DNA from: Pseudoalteromonas phenolica
GTDB lineage: Bacteria > Pseudomonadota > Gammaproteobacteria > Enterobacterales > Alteromonadaceae
Direction of reading: 5' to 3'
DNA length: 64,000 nt
Assembly: GCF_005886345.1 (NCBI RefSeq)
Contig: NZ_PNEC01000021.1
Span: 1-64,000, forward strand
Shown: in pieces, positions 17,163 through 25,864 of the stretch
Layout of the letters: every line of letters starts with the position of its first letter
Numbering within the stretch: position 1 is the first letter of the stretch
Program-made: the position numbers and the translations under genes
The notes under the pieces: generated by a model
What the model saw: the letters and a program-made list of their open reading frames with translations, nothing else
The model's database searches: none
Told to the model about the DNA's origin: nothing

Positions 17163-17396
17163 TCTGATCTTTTTGTTTTTGTTTTTGTTGTCAGATCCTT
17201 TATTTACTTAGCTTTACTTTAAATGCCTTTTCACTAGGCTTGTCAATTTGACGCATTTTTTGTGCGAAAGCGGAAGGCGAGGAGAAGTGAATTTTTTGGC
17301 TTTTTTGTTTTTCAAAAGTATTAACTGGGCTTGTTTGCCAAGCATGAAAAAACTGTATATAATTACAGTTAATTTTAAAGGATGGTGTATCGATTT

Positions 17397-17645
17397 ATGC
17401 GAGTGATTTGTCCGAACTGTGGAAGCAAAGCAACAATAACTTCAAGAGAAGAACAGTCAGCGCACGTGTGCAATTTATATGTGAGTTGTACTAATACCAA
17501 AGAGTGTGGCGCAACCTTTGTTTCAACCTTGGCGTTCGCTCACTACCTAAACCCGCCAAGAAAAGACACAGCACAAATGGCCACGTTATTAATTAAGAAT
17601 TTATCAAAAGCTGAACAATTAGAATTGGTTGGTTTTTCAAATTAA
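17397..17645 (+). CDS. Ogr/Delta-like phage zinc-finger activator
   Basis: An 82-residue protein with the C-x2-C ... C-x4-5-C zinc finger of the P2 Ogr / P4 Delta family: MRVICPNCGSKATITSREEQ ... LYVSCTNTKECGATFVSTLAFAHYLNPP. Ogr-type proteins switch on late genes of P2-like phages. Start chosen at the second ATG, giving the typical N-terminus and a 12-bp distance from AAGGA; the first ATG overlaps the ribosome site. With no late operon left, it is a prophage or satellite remnant, though the frame is intact. Confidence 0.85.
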   Translation: MRVICPNCGSKATITSREEQSAHVCNLYVSCTNTKECGATFVSTLAFAHYLNPPRKDTAQMATLLIKNLSKAEQLELVGFSN

Positions 17646-17768
17646 CTTACTAAAGCGTTCTTCGCTTGTTTCTTGTATTTCAAAATTGGTTAGAATTAAG
17701 CTAGGTGATGAAATCAATTGCTTAAATAAAGCGGACTGGTTATTGGTAATGGGTATTTGAAATTAGAA

Positions 17769-17789
17769 AAGCGTATGTAACATACGCTT
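17769..17789. terminator. Hairpin after the ogr-like gene
   Basis: AAGCGTATG and CATACGCTT pair perfectly around a TAA loop. It lies between the convergent ogr-like and GGGWT-domain genes. T runs are short on both sides, so its efficiency is uncertain. Nothing else is seen in the gap. Confidence 0.5.
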
Positions 17790-17861
17790 AAGCATTTATG
17801 TTTATGAAAGCCTTTGCAGCTGACAAATGAATGAAACATACAGATGCTTGGTACAATTTTT

Positions 17862-18911
17862 TTAACGCATCCACAGTAAAGCGAATGTAGTTCCATTCGG
17901 TTCAGCGTTTGTTCTACAGTGAGTAGAGCCTCTTCCACCTGGGAGGTATTCACCACGCGCAACCCAACAATGAGTAGAACCATATAAATCCAATTGCCAA
18001 CCTACTTGATAAGTAGGCCTGTAAACAGTGTCGTTCCATTTCAAATAGTCTGGATTAACACAACTCTCTTTATGAGTACTAACATCGAAGTAATTTGTTC
18101 TACAGGAAGGGGTATTTATTAACTTAGGCATGTTATCAACACGGTCTAAGTAACCCCAAGAATAACGAACAAGCTCAAGTTCTGACATTGATAAGTTGTT
18201 TGCAAATGCTTCTTTATTGCTATTGCACTTTTGACCCGTAGGGCAAGCGATTTGCTCCTTGGCATCTGTGAATCTAGCAAGACTACCTTGATAAAGCCAC
18301 AAACTGGTTGGATTCGTTGGGTTTGTTTCTGGCACACTCCCGTATTCATTAATACGTCTAATGCCGCCTGCTGAGGTACTTGGATAAGCCCCAACTAAAG
18401 TCCAACCACCGTCGTGAGAAGTCATGTCGCAATAAACAGATATTGGTTGGTTATTATCGTCAACTATTTCGTAAACACCATCTCCGTTACTCATTCCGGA
18501 ATCTAAAATTTGCTTACATGTAGTAAAAACGTCTTGTTGACTATTTACTAGCCCCCAATCGCCAAAGCTGCCATCTTCGCCATGCCAACTGCCTTGGTAA
18601 CCACCACCTTCACTTTTATGGCCTGAGTAGAATTGGCTTTTGCCGCTAATTAGATCATTTATTTCAAAACGAATTATCTTTTCATTTGCACTTATATCAC
18701 CAGAAAGGATTTTATTATTCGCGGTGGCGATAAAATGTGAGTGAAACCCTTGAAGAATAAAGTCAGTTGTTGTTTCGTTCATTAAAACACCATTGTGTTC
18801 AAAATCCTTCTTTAGAATAAATGAACCCTCAACTTTTTTTTGATTAGCATAAACAAAACTACTCAATAAAGATAATGCAGACACTGTTAGAACTGTTTTT
18901 TTAATTATCAC
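17862..18911 (-). CDS. Secreted GGGWT (fibrinogen-like) domain protein
   Basis: A 349-residue exported protein. Start taken as GTG, 8 bp after AAGGA, which yields a clean signal peptide (IIKKTVLTVSALSLLSSFVYA). Residues 20-135 form an unassigned beta-rich part. From about residue 135 a fibrinogen-C-like domain starts: CKQILDSGMSNGDGVYEIV ... VYCDMTSHDGGWTLVGAYP, the YCDM-x-GGWT hallmark of bacterial GGGWT and intelectin-like lectins. Several cysteines follow, plus HCWVARGEYLPGGRGSTHCRT near the end. Probable carbohydrate-binding surface or secreted protein. The same frame is open upstream into a decayed HEPN gene, a sign of insertion into it. Confidence 0.75.
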   Translation of the reverse strand: MIIKKTVLTVSALSLLSSFVYANQKKVEGSFILKKDFEHNGVLMNETTTDFILQGFHSHFIATANNKILSGDISANEKIIRFEINDLISGKSQFYSGHKSEGGGYQGSWHGEDGSFGDWGLVNSQQDVFTTCKQILDSGMSNGDGVYEIVDDNNQPISVYCDMTSHDGGWTLVGAYPSTSAGGIRRINEYGSVPETNPTNPTSLWLYQGSLARFTDAKEQIACPTGQKCNSNKEAFANNLSMSELELVRYSWGYLDRVDNMPKLINTPSCRTNYFDVSTHKESCVNPDYLKWNDTVYRPTYQVGWQLDLYGSTHCWVARGEYLPGGRGSTHCRTNAEPNGTTFALLWMR

Positions 18912-19413
18912 AATCAAATCCTTGTTTTTTCGGTAGTAAAATTGATTCAAACTCAAATCTCGAGGTAAACCTGGTTTAGCCAGCTCTTCACGTAAAGCTT
19001 TAAAGTAAGTTACCGACAGTAATGATTCACAATCTTGACCTGTAACATTACCTGATAAATTATGAGCTAGCCGATTACGTATTTTGTTAAGTTGTCTAAT
19101 GCCGATGGCTAGTTCTTTCGTTTCATCAGAATAGTCTTCTATTGACGATAATTTTGAGCAAATGGAAGTCGAGCTTCTTGTATATTTCCAAGAACAGGGT
19201 TGAACGAAACAAGGTATTCTGTTTCGAAGTGCTCAACGAATAGGTAAACTCTTAATATTCCGCCAATAGAATCAACATCTTGGTTCCATTTATCATTAAT
19301 TAGAGCAAGCTTGAGCCGATCTCCTCATTGAGCTTATCCTTGCCTCCTGACAACTCAATAACTCTTTTCGCTATATATTCATGATCGATATTCAAAACCT
19401 TCCCCGAAAACAT
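18912..19413 (-). pseudogene. Frameshifted HEPN-like gene
   Basis: Minus-strand reading from an ATG at 19413 gives MFSGKVLNIDHEYIAKRVIE..., which meets a stop. It continues in a second frame from about 19325 (LALINDKWNQDVDSIGGILRVYLFVEHF...). It continues in a third frame from about 19155 (KLSSIEDYSDETKELAIGI...NKIRNRLAHNLSG). Two indels are therefore needed. The RNRLAH segment is an R-x4-H motif of the HEPN type, common in RNase toxins and DUF4145-like proteins. The last frame runs without a stop into the signal peptide of the downstream GGGWT protein. Dead gene; original function uncertain. Confidence 0.6.
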
Positions 19414-19599
19414 AACAGCTTAATCTTTACCAAAATGGTCTGTTTAAACACCCCGAAACGGTTTATAGTATTCATCCAAATAATGACACCTTATAAAGTT
19501 TGTGTAAACATAGGGTTATGGCACTAAAAACTTCAGTGTTAAAAATTTCAATTATTTTAATCTTTCAAAGCCAGCGGATTATTAAAGCTCTATTTACCT

Positions 19600-20101
19600 T
19601 TAAGCCATTAGCCCTACATTCCACCAGTCATCTTGATCTATCGTTGAGGCTTTACCACTAATTACCAGTTCTGCCAGTTCAAGATCACCAATGAGTTCGA
19701 GCTTTTTATTAAATTCACTTTTGTTTGGTAATTCCCTTTGTTCTTGTTCTGCAGAGGAAAAAGCCAACTCTATCACTTCTCTTGCGTGTGACCAATGCTC
19801 AGTTGTTGGTTGAGCAGGAATAAATTGTTCTAGGTCATTAAACCCCGAACTCTACTTTTTTGAACGAAGTTAATTTACCGTCTTGCATGTGGTAAACCCT
19901 GCGGCCAACTAATACATGGCCTTTATGCTGCAGTTCTGCTAATTGCTCATCGTTGAGCACGTCCCAATTCGCTTTTGCAGTTTGTTGTGCCTGATAACGC
20001 TCAGCATCGGCTTGTTTTTGGGCGAGCGAATGCGCCAAATGCTCGGTGTATTCTTTTTTAGGCTCTTTAATTTTGGCTTGGTGGCCAAAAAATAAACTGG
20101 C
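19600..20101 (-). pseudogene. Frameshifted phage-type gene fragment
   Basis: A 5'-less frame (SLFFGHQAKIKEPKKEYTEH...GHVLVGRRVYHMQDGKLTSFKKVEFG) ends prematurely. Removing one G from the GGGG run near 19845 joins it to a second frame, FNDLEQFIPAQPTTEHWSHAREVIEL...STIDQDDWWNVGLMA, which ends in TAA. The joined product is about 166 residues, with a glutamine/alanine-rich helix. It is not recognised, but its place in the prophage-like region suggests a phage accessory protein. The 19414-19599 stretch shows no gene. Confidence 0.5.
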
Positions 20102-20284
20102 CTAAGCGTATCTGGTAAAAAGTTTGATATATACCGTCTAGTCGCTTTTTACTCTATTTGCTTTAAAGCAAGCGTTGTTTAATGCAAGAAGGCAGGCTCA
20201 TTTAGAATCGAAGCTATTTTTCATATGTGTTACTATGCTTTTGTTAAAATCCAACAATTAAGCACAATAGATAGCTAAAGATTT

Positions 20285-21754
20285 ATGCAAGAAAACAATC
20301 AATTACACACACAAGAAAACGTTGAAGATATCCCTACTATCTATTGGCACGACTATGAAACTTGGGGGGCTAGCCCGCAAAAAGACCGCCCGAGTCAATT
20401 TGCAGGTATTCGCACCGATTACAACTTAAATATTATCGGTGAGCCTTTAATAGAATACTGCAAGCCTGCCCCTGATTATTTACCTCACCCTGAAGCGTGT
20501 TTGATCACTGGCATTACACCGCAACATGCACTTAAACATGGTCTGGTTGAAGCTGAATTTATGGCGAAGATCCATGCTGAGTTTAGCCGCCCTAACACTT
20601 GTGTGGCTGGCTACAACAGCATTCGCTTTGATGATGAAGTAACGCGTTACTCACTGTATAGAAACTTTTATGACCCCTACGAGCGAGAATGGCAAAACGG
20701 TAATAGCCGCTGGGATATTATTGATTTAGTGCGTGCCTGTTACGCACTAAGACCTGAAGGCATTGAGTGGCCATTAAAAGAAGATGGCTCACCAAGCTTT
20801 AAACTCGAAGAGCTAACCGTTGCCAATGGCATCGAACACGCAGCCGCGCACGACGCGCTGAGCGATGTAACTGCAACCATTGCACTGGCTAAGTTAATCA
20901 AAGAAAAACAGCCAAAACTATTTAATTTCTTCTTTGGGTTAAGAAACAAGAAGGCGTTAGCTGATCTTGTTGATGTCTATAACATGCAACCACTGGTACA
21001 TACTTCATCGCGTATTCCTGCGACTCAAGGTTGTACAAGCTGGATTGCACCAATGAGCTTTCACCCAGTGAATAAAAATGCCGTGGTGTGCTTTAACTTA
21101 ACAGAAGACCCTCAAGTGCTGCTTGATTTAGACGTTGAGCAACTACGTGAGCGCCTTTATACAAAGCATGCTGATTTAGGCGAAGATGAATTACCGGTAG
21201 GTCTTAAGTTGGTGCATTTAAATAAGTGCCCTATTTTGGCGCCTGCTAAAACTCTGCTTCCTGAAAATGCAGCACGTTTAGGTATAGACAGAGAAAAGTG
21301 TCTTGAAAATTTAAAAGTGCTAAAAGCACACCCAGAATTAAGAGACAAAGTAGCAGAAGTGTTTAACGATAAAGCGGACTTTAGCAGCACGACTAACCCT
21401 GATTACCAGCTTTATAATGGCTTTACCTCAAAAGCAGATAAAGCCAAGTTTGCGATGATCAGAGACGCAGCGCCTGAGTCACTGGGTTCATTCGATTTAG
21501 AGTTTGATGACTCCAAATTCACCGCTATGCTATTTAGATACAGAGCGCGTAACTGGCCGCACACGCTCACACCACACGAATTAGATGTATGGCGTAAATA
21601 TTGTCAGAACAAGTTGATGCATGGTGAAGATAACCCTTCTATCGGCGCTGAAGACTTTATGTTAACGCTAGAGAATTTATTGCATCAGCATGATGGTAAT
21701 GAAAAGAAAATGAGCATATTAAAATCTTTGTACATGTATGCTCAAAGCCTCTAA
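20285..21754 (+). CDS. sbcB: Exodeoxyribonuclease I
   Basis: 3'-5' single-strand DNA exonuclease acting in mismatch repair and recombination. The DEDDh exonuclease domain occupies about residues 15-200: IYWHDYETWGASP (first Asp and Glu), YNSIRFDDEVTRYSLYRNFYDPY (second Asp), and HDALSDVTATIALAK (last Asp and His). It is followed by the SH3-like and helical ExoI extensions. Length 489 against 475 in E. coli. The gene marks the return to core chromosome after the accessory region. The 180-bp gap before it has no gene and should contain the promoter. Confidence 0.96.
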   Translation: MQENNQLHTQENVEDIPTIYWHDYETWGASPQKDRPSQFAGIRTDYNLNIIGEPLIEYCKPAPDYLPHPEACLITGITPQHALKHGLVEAEFMAKIHAEFSRPNTCVAGYNSIRFDDEVTRYSLYRNFYDPYEREWQNGNSRWDIIDLVRACYALRPEGIEWPLKEDGSPSFKLEELTVANGIEHAAAHDALSDVTATIALAKLIKEKQPKLFNFFFGLRNKKALADLVDVYNMQPLVHTSSRIPATQGCTSWIAPMSFHPVNKNAVVCFNLTEDPQVLLDLDVEQLRERLYTKHADLGEDELPVGLKLVHLNKCPILAPAKTLLPENAARLGIDREKCLENLKVLKAHPELRDKVAEVFNDKADFSSTTNPDYQLYNGFTSKADKAKFAMIRDAAPESLGSFDLEFDDSKFTAMLFRYRARNWPHTLTPHELDVWRKYCQNKLMHGEDNPSIGAEDFMLTLENLLHQHDGNEKKMSILKSLYMYAQSL

Positions 21755-21780
21755 GCGCTTACTCAATTTAAATCTTACAC

Positions 21781-21812
21781 AAAAAAGCCCGTTTAAAACG
21801 GGCTTTTTTTTT
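21781..21812. terminator. Bidirectional terminator between sbcB and queE
   Basis: AAAAAAGCCCGTTT pairs with AAACGGGCTTTTTT, flanked by A and T runs, between two convergent genes. Works for both. Confidence 0.92.
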
Positions 21813-21833
21813 GAGCATTAAGCAAAATAATAA

Positions 21834-22499
21834 TTAATTTATGCCAATGTATTTGTGTACTTGCACCGATAAACGCCAGTTTTTCTTTAAACAAGTTTCT
21901 ATAGCCAATTTAGTTGCTTTGGCTTTTTGGCTGATTGGCTGTAAGTAAATAAGTTCTGGCCTCACACCTGTTTGCTCGAATAGCGTTTCAAGTTCATCAA
22001 CGTGCTTTTGCATCGCGATTGGATGTTTGATTTCATTTGCTCTTTGCATGGCTGAAGTCAGTACATCATAACCACCGCGCATGTTGATTTTTGGTGATAC
22101 GGTTACCCAGGTTGACTCAGGAGCTAAAATTTCGAAGGTGCCACTGGTTTCAATTTGTGTGGTGTAACCAGCCTCATGAAGTTGCTCACAAAGAGGCACT
22201 AAATCGTACATACAGGGTTCGCCACCTGTAATAACCACATGCTTAGCAAGATAGTCACGTTCTTTGAACAAATTGATAATGTCATCAATGCTGGCATTGG
22301 CCCACTTTTCAGAATCTGCTTTCTTTTCGACTGTTTCGCCCAAAGTTACAAGATAAGTGTCGTTGGTTTCCCACGTTTGTTTGGTATCACACCAAGCACA
22401 ACCCACTGGGCAGCCCTGCAAACGCAAAAATATCGACGGCACACCAGTAAAACTCGCTTCACCCTGAATGGTTTCAAAAATCTCATTAACTTTGTACAA
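21834..22499 (-). CDS. queE: 7-carboxy-7-deazaguanine synthase
   Basis: Radical SAM enzyme converting 6-carboxytetrahydropterin to 7-carboxy-7-deazaguanine in preQ0/queuosine synthesis. The [4Fe-4S] site is C30, C34 and C37 in LQGCPVGCAWCDTKQTW. VNEIFETIQGEASFTGVPSIF is the usual N-terminus and VITGGEPCMYDL the SAM-binding segment. Start set at a TTG with GGAG 5 bp upstream; this gives 221 residues, the family length. An earlier ATG would add 31 hydrophobic residues and push into the queC promoter. Divergent from queC, the next enzyme of the pathway. Confidence 0.95.
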   Translation of the reverse strand: MYKVNEIFETIQGEASFTGVPSIFLRLQGCPVGCAWCDTKQTWETNDTYLVTLGETVEKKADSEKWANASIDDIINLFKERDYLAKHVVITGGEPCMYDLVPLCEQLHEAGYTTQIETSGTFEILAPESTWVTVSPKINMRGGYDVLTSAMQRANEIKHPIAMQKHVDELETLFEQTGVRPELIYLQPISQKAKATKLAIETCLKKNWRLSVQVHKYIGIN

Positions 22500-22621
22500 A
22501 GCAGCTCCAATACAACATAGCAAACTCAAAAAATCGGCCGTGAAAATTGTTATTTTTTCAGCGGCCGTGTAGTATATCGCGCCCTGAAGCAAACCTCTAT
22601 CAAATTCGAGGCAATAATCTT

Positions 22622-23281
22622 ATGAGTGAAAAAGTCGTCGTAATCTATTCTGGTGGAATGGACTCTTACACAGTGTTAAACAAAGCAATTAAGTCAGGCT
22701 TTGACGTGTATGCGTTATCGTTCAACTATGGCCAGCGCCATGTAAAAGAGCTAGAAGTCGCTGCGAGTGTCTGTGCTGATTTAAACGTGCACCATAAGGT
22801 TGTTGATATTTCTGCAATCAATCAGCTTATTGGCGGCTCATCACTGACCGATGATATTGAAGTGCCTGAAGGCCATTACGAAGAAGAAAGTATGAAAAGT
22901 ACGGTAGTGCCTAACCGTAATATGATTTTACTTTCTTTGGCTGTTGGCTATGCGGTATCACTTAAAGCTAACAAAGTATTTTATGGCGCACACTCAGGTG
23001 ATCATGCCATCTACCCAGACTGTCGCCCAGAATTCGTTGAAAAGATGAGTGATGTTTGTCGCATCGCTAACTATGAAGAAGTTGAAATTGTTTGCCCGTA
23101 TTTAAACAATTCAAAGATTGAAATTTTAACCGACGGTCTAAAAATGGGCTTAGATTATAGCAATACATGGACTTGCTATAACGGTCGTGAAAAAGCCTGT
23201 GGTAAATGTGGTGCATGCCAAGAGCGTCTAGAGGCGTTTTCATTAAATAATGCAAGTGACCCTCTTCCTTACGAAGCTTAA
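22622..23281 (+). CDS. queC: 7-cyano-7-deazaguanine synthase
   Basis: ATP-dependent enzyme that turns the QueE product into preQ0. The ATP PP-loop [14 protein letters not shown] is at the N-terminus. C-terminal zinc cysteines appear in [19 protein letters not shown]. Length 219. The start at MSEKVVV is supported by GAGG 10 bp upstream and the family N-terminus. It diverges from queE and both promoters share the 120-bp gap. A weak CCTC/GAGG hairpin could cover the ribosome site, but it is not a recognisable preQ1 riboswitch. Confidence 0.96.
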   Translation: MSEKVVVIYSGGMDSYTVLNKAIKSGFDVYALSFNYGQRHVKELEVAASVCADLNVHHKVVDISAINQLIGGSSLTDDIEVPEGHYEEESMKSTVVPNRNMILLSLAVGYAVSLKANKVFYGAHSGDHAIYPDCRPEFVEKMSDVCRIANYEEVEIVCPYLNNSKIEILTDGLKMGLDYSNTWTCYNGREKACGKCGACQERLEAFSLNNASDPLPYEA

Positions 23282-23290
23282 TTTGTTCAT

Positions 23291-23321
23291 GTGCAATTGC
23301 AATCACCTATTGCAGTTGCAC
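23291..23321. terminator. Hairpin after queC
   Basis: GTGCAATTGCAAT pairs with ATTGCAGTTGCAC, 13 positions with one mismatch around a CACCT loop. There is no T run, so it may act as a weak terminator or mRNA 3' end stabiliser. Confidence 0.55.
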
Positions 23322-23430
23322 AATCCGTTAACCTCATTCTAGCTCTCACCTTCCCTTCTCTGACTTTTGTCACTAACTTAAATCAATAAGACTGCTATTC
23401 TAAGATTAGAATTATTAGTAGGAGTCAGTT

Positions 23431-23661
23431 ATGTCAGGAACAACTATGATCGTAATGATCGTTTTCATTTGTGTCGGATTAGGGATGGTTGGAGAGTGGG
23501 TAAAACGCTATCTCGCATTTAAAGAAAAAGCACTTAAGCACTCAGGTGACTCCGAACAGATGCGTAAAGAGCTCACAGCTCTTAAAAGCCGGGTTGAAAC
23601 ACTTGAAAAAATCGTCACGGATGAAGGCTATCAACTCGACAAAAAGATCAGCAATTTATAG
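23431..23661 (+). CDS. PspB-like small membrane protein
   Basis: A 76-residue protein with one N-terminal transmembrane segment (TTMIVMIVFICVGLGMVGEWV) and a charged coiled-coil tail ending ELTALKSRVETLEKIVTDEGYQLDKKI. The RVETLEKIV-D part resembles the C-terminus of PspB, the inner-membrane partner of PspC in the phage-shock response. No pspA or pspC lies beside it, so it may be a stand-alone homologue. A strong AGGAG ribosome site lies 6 bp before the ATG. Membrane location is inferred from hydrophobicity. Confidence 0.65.
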   Translation: MSGTTMIVMIVFICVGLGMVGEWVKRYLAFKEKALKHSGDSEQMRKELTALKSRVETLEKIVTDEGYQLDKKISNL

Positions 23662-23670
23662 TACTTATAA

Positions 23671-25641
23671 TTAGTAGTTTAACTCCATCACAAACTCACT
23701 CGGAGACTGCTCGGGAATAAGCAGCACCAACTGCTTTTTGGCTCGCGTTAATGCGACATAGAACAGTCTTCTCTCTTCTGCATCTTTGAATCGCTCTACT
23801 TGAGGTAGTAAAGCTTTAACTAAAGGTGCTGATTTCACTCTTGAAGGCAATGACTTATTGTCTAACCCAATTAAAACCGCGTAATCGGCCTCTTTTCCTT
23901 TTGCAGCATGGAATGTCATCTGTTTTATAGAAAGTTGCTGATAGTGGCTCTCAATCGCTTGTAAAGTTGATTTATCAAGTAGCGCAGCATGACTTCTCGC
24001 TAAGATTAAAACACTGGCATTAGTGGGGGCTTGATTTGCAATGTACCCTAGAGCTTCTGACATGCCTTGCATTTGATCTGTGTGAATCACTTCTTTCACA
24101 GCAGGTAATGAGCTTGATGAGAAAGCTTGTATTGATTTGGTTATTTGTTGTGGGTTAGCACAGACAAACTCAGCAGATAAATCGAGTAGAGACTGCGAAT
24201 AACGAAATGTTTTGTCTAGCTGGGTGGTCGTTGCATGGCCAAAGTGTTTTGCAAACTCTGTGGTATAACGAATATCACCGCCATTAAATCTGTAAATTGA
24301 TTGCCAATCGTCACCCACTGCAAATAGTTGGCTACCTGACTTATTAGCCAATAAATCTTTCACCAATTCAGCACGAATTGGTGAAATATCTTGAAACTCA
24401 TCAACTAAAATAAACTTCCATTTCGGAGTATATTGACCACTTTGCGTATATTGTCTGGCACGAATGATCATGTCATCAAAATCGATGCTATTTTCATTTG
24501 ATAAATAAAGATTATATTCAGCTAAAAAATATCTTAGCAGGGTTAGATCATTTGAAAACGTCGTCTCTAGCTCTGAGATTTTATCAAGTGCATGTGCTTG
24601 TTTGTAGAGACTGATCAGCGTGAAAATTATTTGTACAAACTTGTTTTTCACTGACGAGTTTAAAAATGTACTTAGCTCACCTTCAAATTTGTAGGCAAAG
24701 TTATTTCGTAGAAATGAAACCAACAGCTGCTTAAATGAATCGTCAGAAGATAGCGCTTGTAAAGTATCGAGTATAAATGCAGTTTTAGCCTGTAGATTGG
24801 TAGATAATTCAGACACCTTAGGCACGCTACCTTCTACATCGGCTATGATTTGCTTGCCCAAACTATGAAAAGTCATCACTTGATCTTTTTCTTCAAGTCT
24901 CGCTTGCAATTCTTCACTGGCATCACTGCCATAGGCTAATACTAATAGGTCTGCCGCTTTGGCTTGCTTGGTGTGAAGTAAGTATTTAAATTTCGCTGTA
25001 ATCACACTGGTTTTTCCTGTCCCAGCGCCCGCCAACAACAACTGTCTATCATCTTGAATGATACATGCTCGCTGCTGCGCTTCAGTCAGAGGGTGTTGCT
25101 CAAGCCTATCAAAAAAGGATTTATGCTCCTGCATTTTGTAGTGAATATAGCTGTTTTTAAACTCTGAAATATCTGTTTCTGTCCAGCTGACTAATTCTTT
25201 TAAAGATGCCAGTGCTTTTTGTATATCGCGCGTTAATTGGCACTTTAGATCTCGAGCAAGCCAGTTTACAGCCAAGGCTTTCACTTTACCCTTGATTGCT
25301 AACCATTTTCGGTGTGACAAAAATGACTGCTTTAACAGTTCTTCAATTTTAAAAACTGTATTAACTAAATCCGCTTTATTGGCATTACACCAAAAGGTGT
25401 CTAGCTGGCTTTGGCAATCACCGTGCGCTGCAAAACGGTGCTCGTAAGAAGTTTCATCAGCATTGAGCTGTAGCTCAATCACATGGCTAAAAGGAGTTTT
25501 ATGTAATTGAGGCGCACACTGTAAAGCCTGCCATGAGTAAGCAAGCGTATCGTTATGTAATTGTAAAATGAGTTGGCTTTCATTTAACTCAATCGCCTTG
25601 AGCTTATTTCTAAGTGATACAGCAGTATTTTGGAAGATCAA
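23671..25641 (-). CDS. helD: UvrD/Rep-type helicase, HelD (helicase IV)-like
   Basis: Superfamily 1 3'-5' DNA helicase of 656 residues. An N-terminal helical and beta extension of about 180 residues precedes Q-motif-like LTEAQQRACIIQDD, Walker A LLLAGAGTGKTSVI (about residue 200), Walker B FILVDEFQDISPIR, GDDWQSIYRF and the last motif RRLFYVALTRAKKQL. The N-terminal part aligns with E. coli helicase IV (SHRKWLAIKGKVKAL region), not with UvrD itself. Convergent with the PspB-like gene, with 9 bp between them. Confidence 0.85.
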   Translation of the reverse strand: MIFQNTAVSLRNKLKAIELNESQLILQLHNDTLAYSWQALQCAPQLHKTPFSHVIELQLNADETSYEHRFAAHGDCQSQLDTFWCNANKADLVNTVFKIEELLKQSFLSHRKWLAIKGKVKALAVNWLARDLKCQLTRDIQKALASLKELVSWTETDISEFKNSYIHYKMQEHKSFFDRLEQHPLTEAQQRACIIQDDRQLLLAGAGTGKTSVITAKFKYLLHTKQAKAADLLVLAYGSDASEELQARLEEKDQVMTFHSLGKQIIADVEGSVPKVSELSTNLQAKTAFILDTLQALSSDDSFKQLLVSFLRNNFAYKFEGELSTFLNSSVKNKFVQIIFTLISLYKQAHALDKISELETTFSNDLTLLRYFLAEYNLYLSNENSIDFDDMIIRARQYTQSGQYTPKWKFILVDEFQDISPIRAELVKDLLANKSGSQLFAVGDDWQSIYRFNGGDIRYTTEFAKHFGHATTTQLDKTFRYSQSLLDLSAEFVCANPQQITKSIQAFSSSSLPAVKEVIHTDQMQGMSEALGYIANQAPTNASVLILARSHAALLDKSTLQAIESHYQQLSIKQMTFHAAKGKEADYAVLIGLDNKSLPSRVKSAPLVKALLPQVERFKDAEERRLFYVALTRAKKQLVLLIPEQSPSEFVMELNY

Positions 25642-25745
25642 GATAACAGTTCAATGAACAAAATGATGACTTATGTTAATCAAGGCTATTGAATAATCAA
25701 AGTATTTTTATTGATTTCAGTATTAGTAAATTTCAGGCATAAAAA

Positions 25746-25764
25746 AACCAGCTGAAAGCTGGTT
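25746..25764 (-). terminator. Terminator after tRNA-Leu
   Basis: AACCAGCT and AGCTGGTT pair around GAA; on the minus strand the stem runs into seven T residues. It ends the secG-tRNA transcript 9 bp past the tRNA. Confidence 0.9.
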
Positions 25765-25772
25765 TTAATAAT

Positions 25773-25857
25773 TGGTGCGGATGGGGGGACTTGAACCCCC
25801 ACGGCCGAAGCCACCACCCCCTCAAGATGGCGTGTCTACCAATTCCACCACATCCGC
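25773..25857 (-). tRNA. tRNA-Leu (anticodon GAG)
   Basis: An 85-base gene including an encoded CCA end. Acceptor arm GCGGATG/CATCCGC, anticodon stem CCATC/GGTGG with loop TTGAGGG (anticodon GAG, reading CUU/CUC), long variable arm (GTGGCTTCGGCCGT region) typical of class II leucine tRNAs, and T arm GGGGGTTCAAGTCCCCC. It lies 7 bp after secG, as leuU does in E. coli, and is co-transcribed with it. Confidence 0.97.
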
Positions 25858-25864
25858 AAATTCT

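Noticed and set aside
16530..17381. Integron integrase gene
   Set aside because: Both strands were read for tyrosine recombinase motifs; only the PapB-like gene is found here and no intI fragment is recognised.
22500..22621. Possible preQ1 riboswitch in front of queC
   Set aside because: Only a 4-bp CCTC/GAGG hairpin near the ribosome site is present; the class I stem and A-rich tail pattern is not recognisable.
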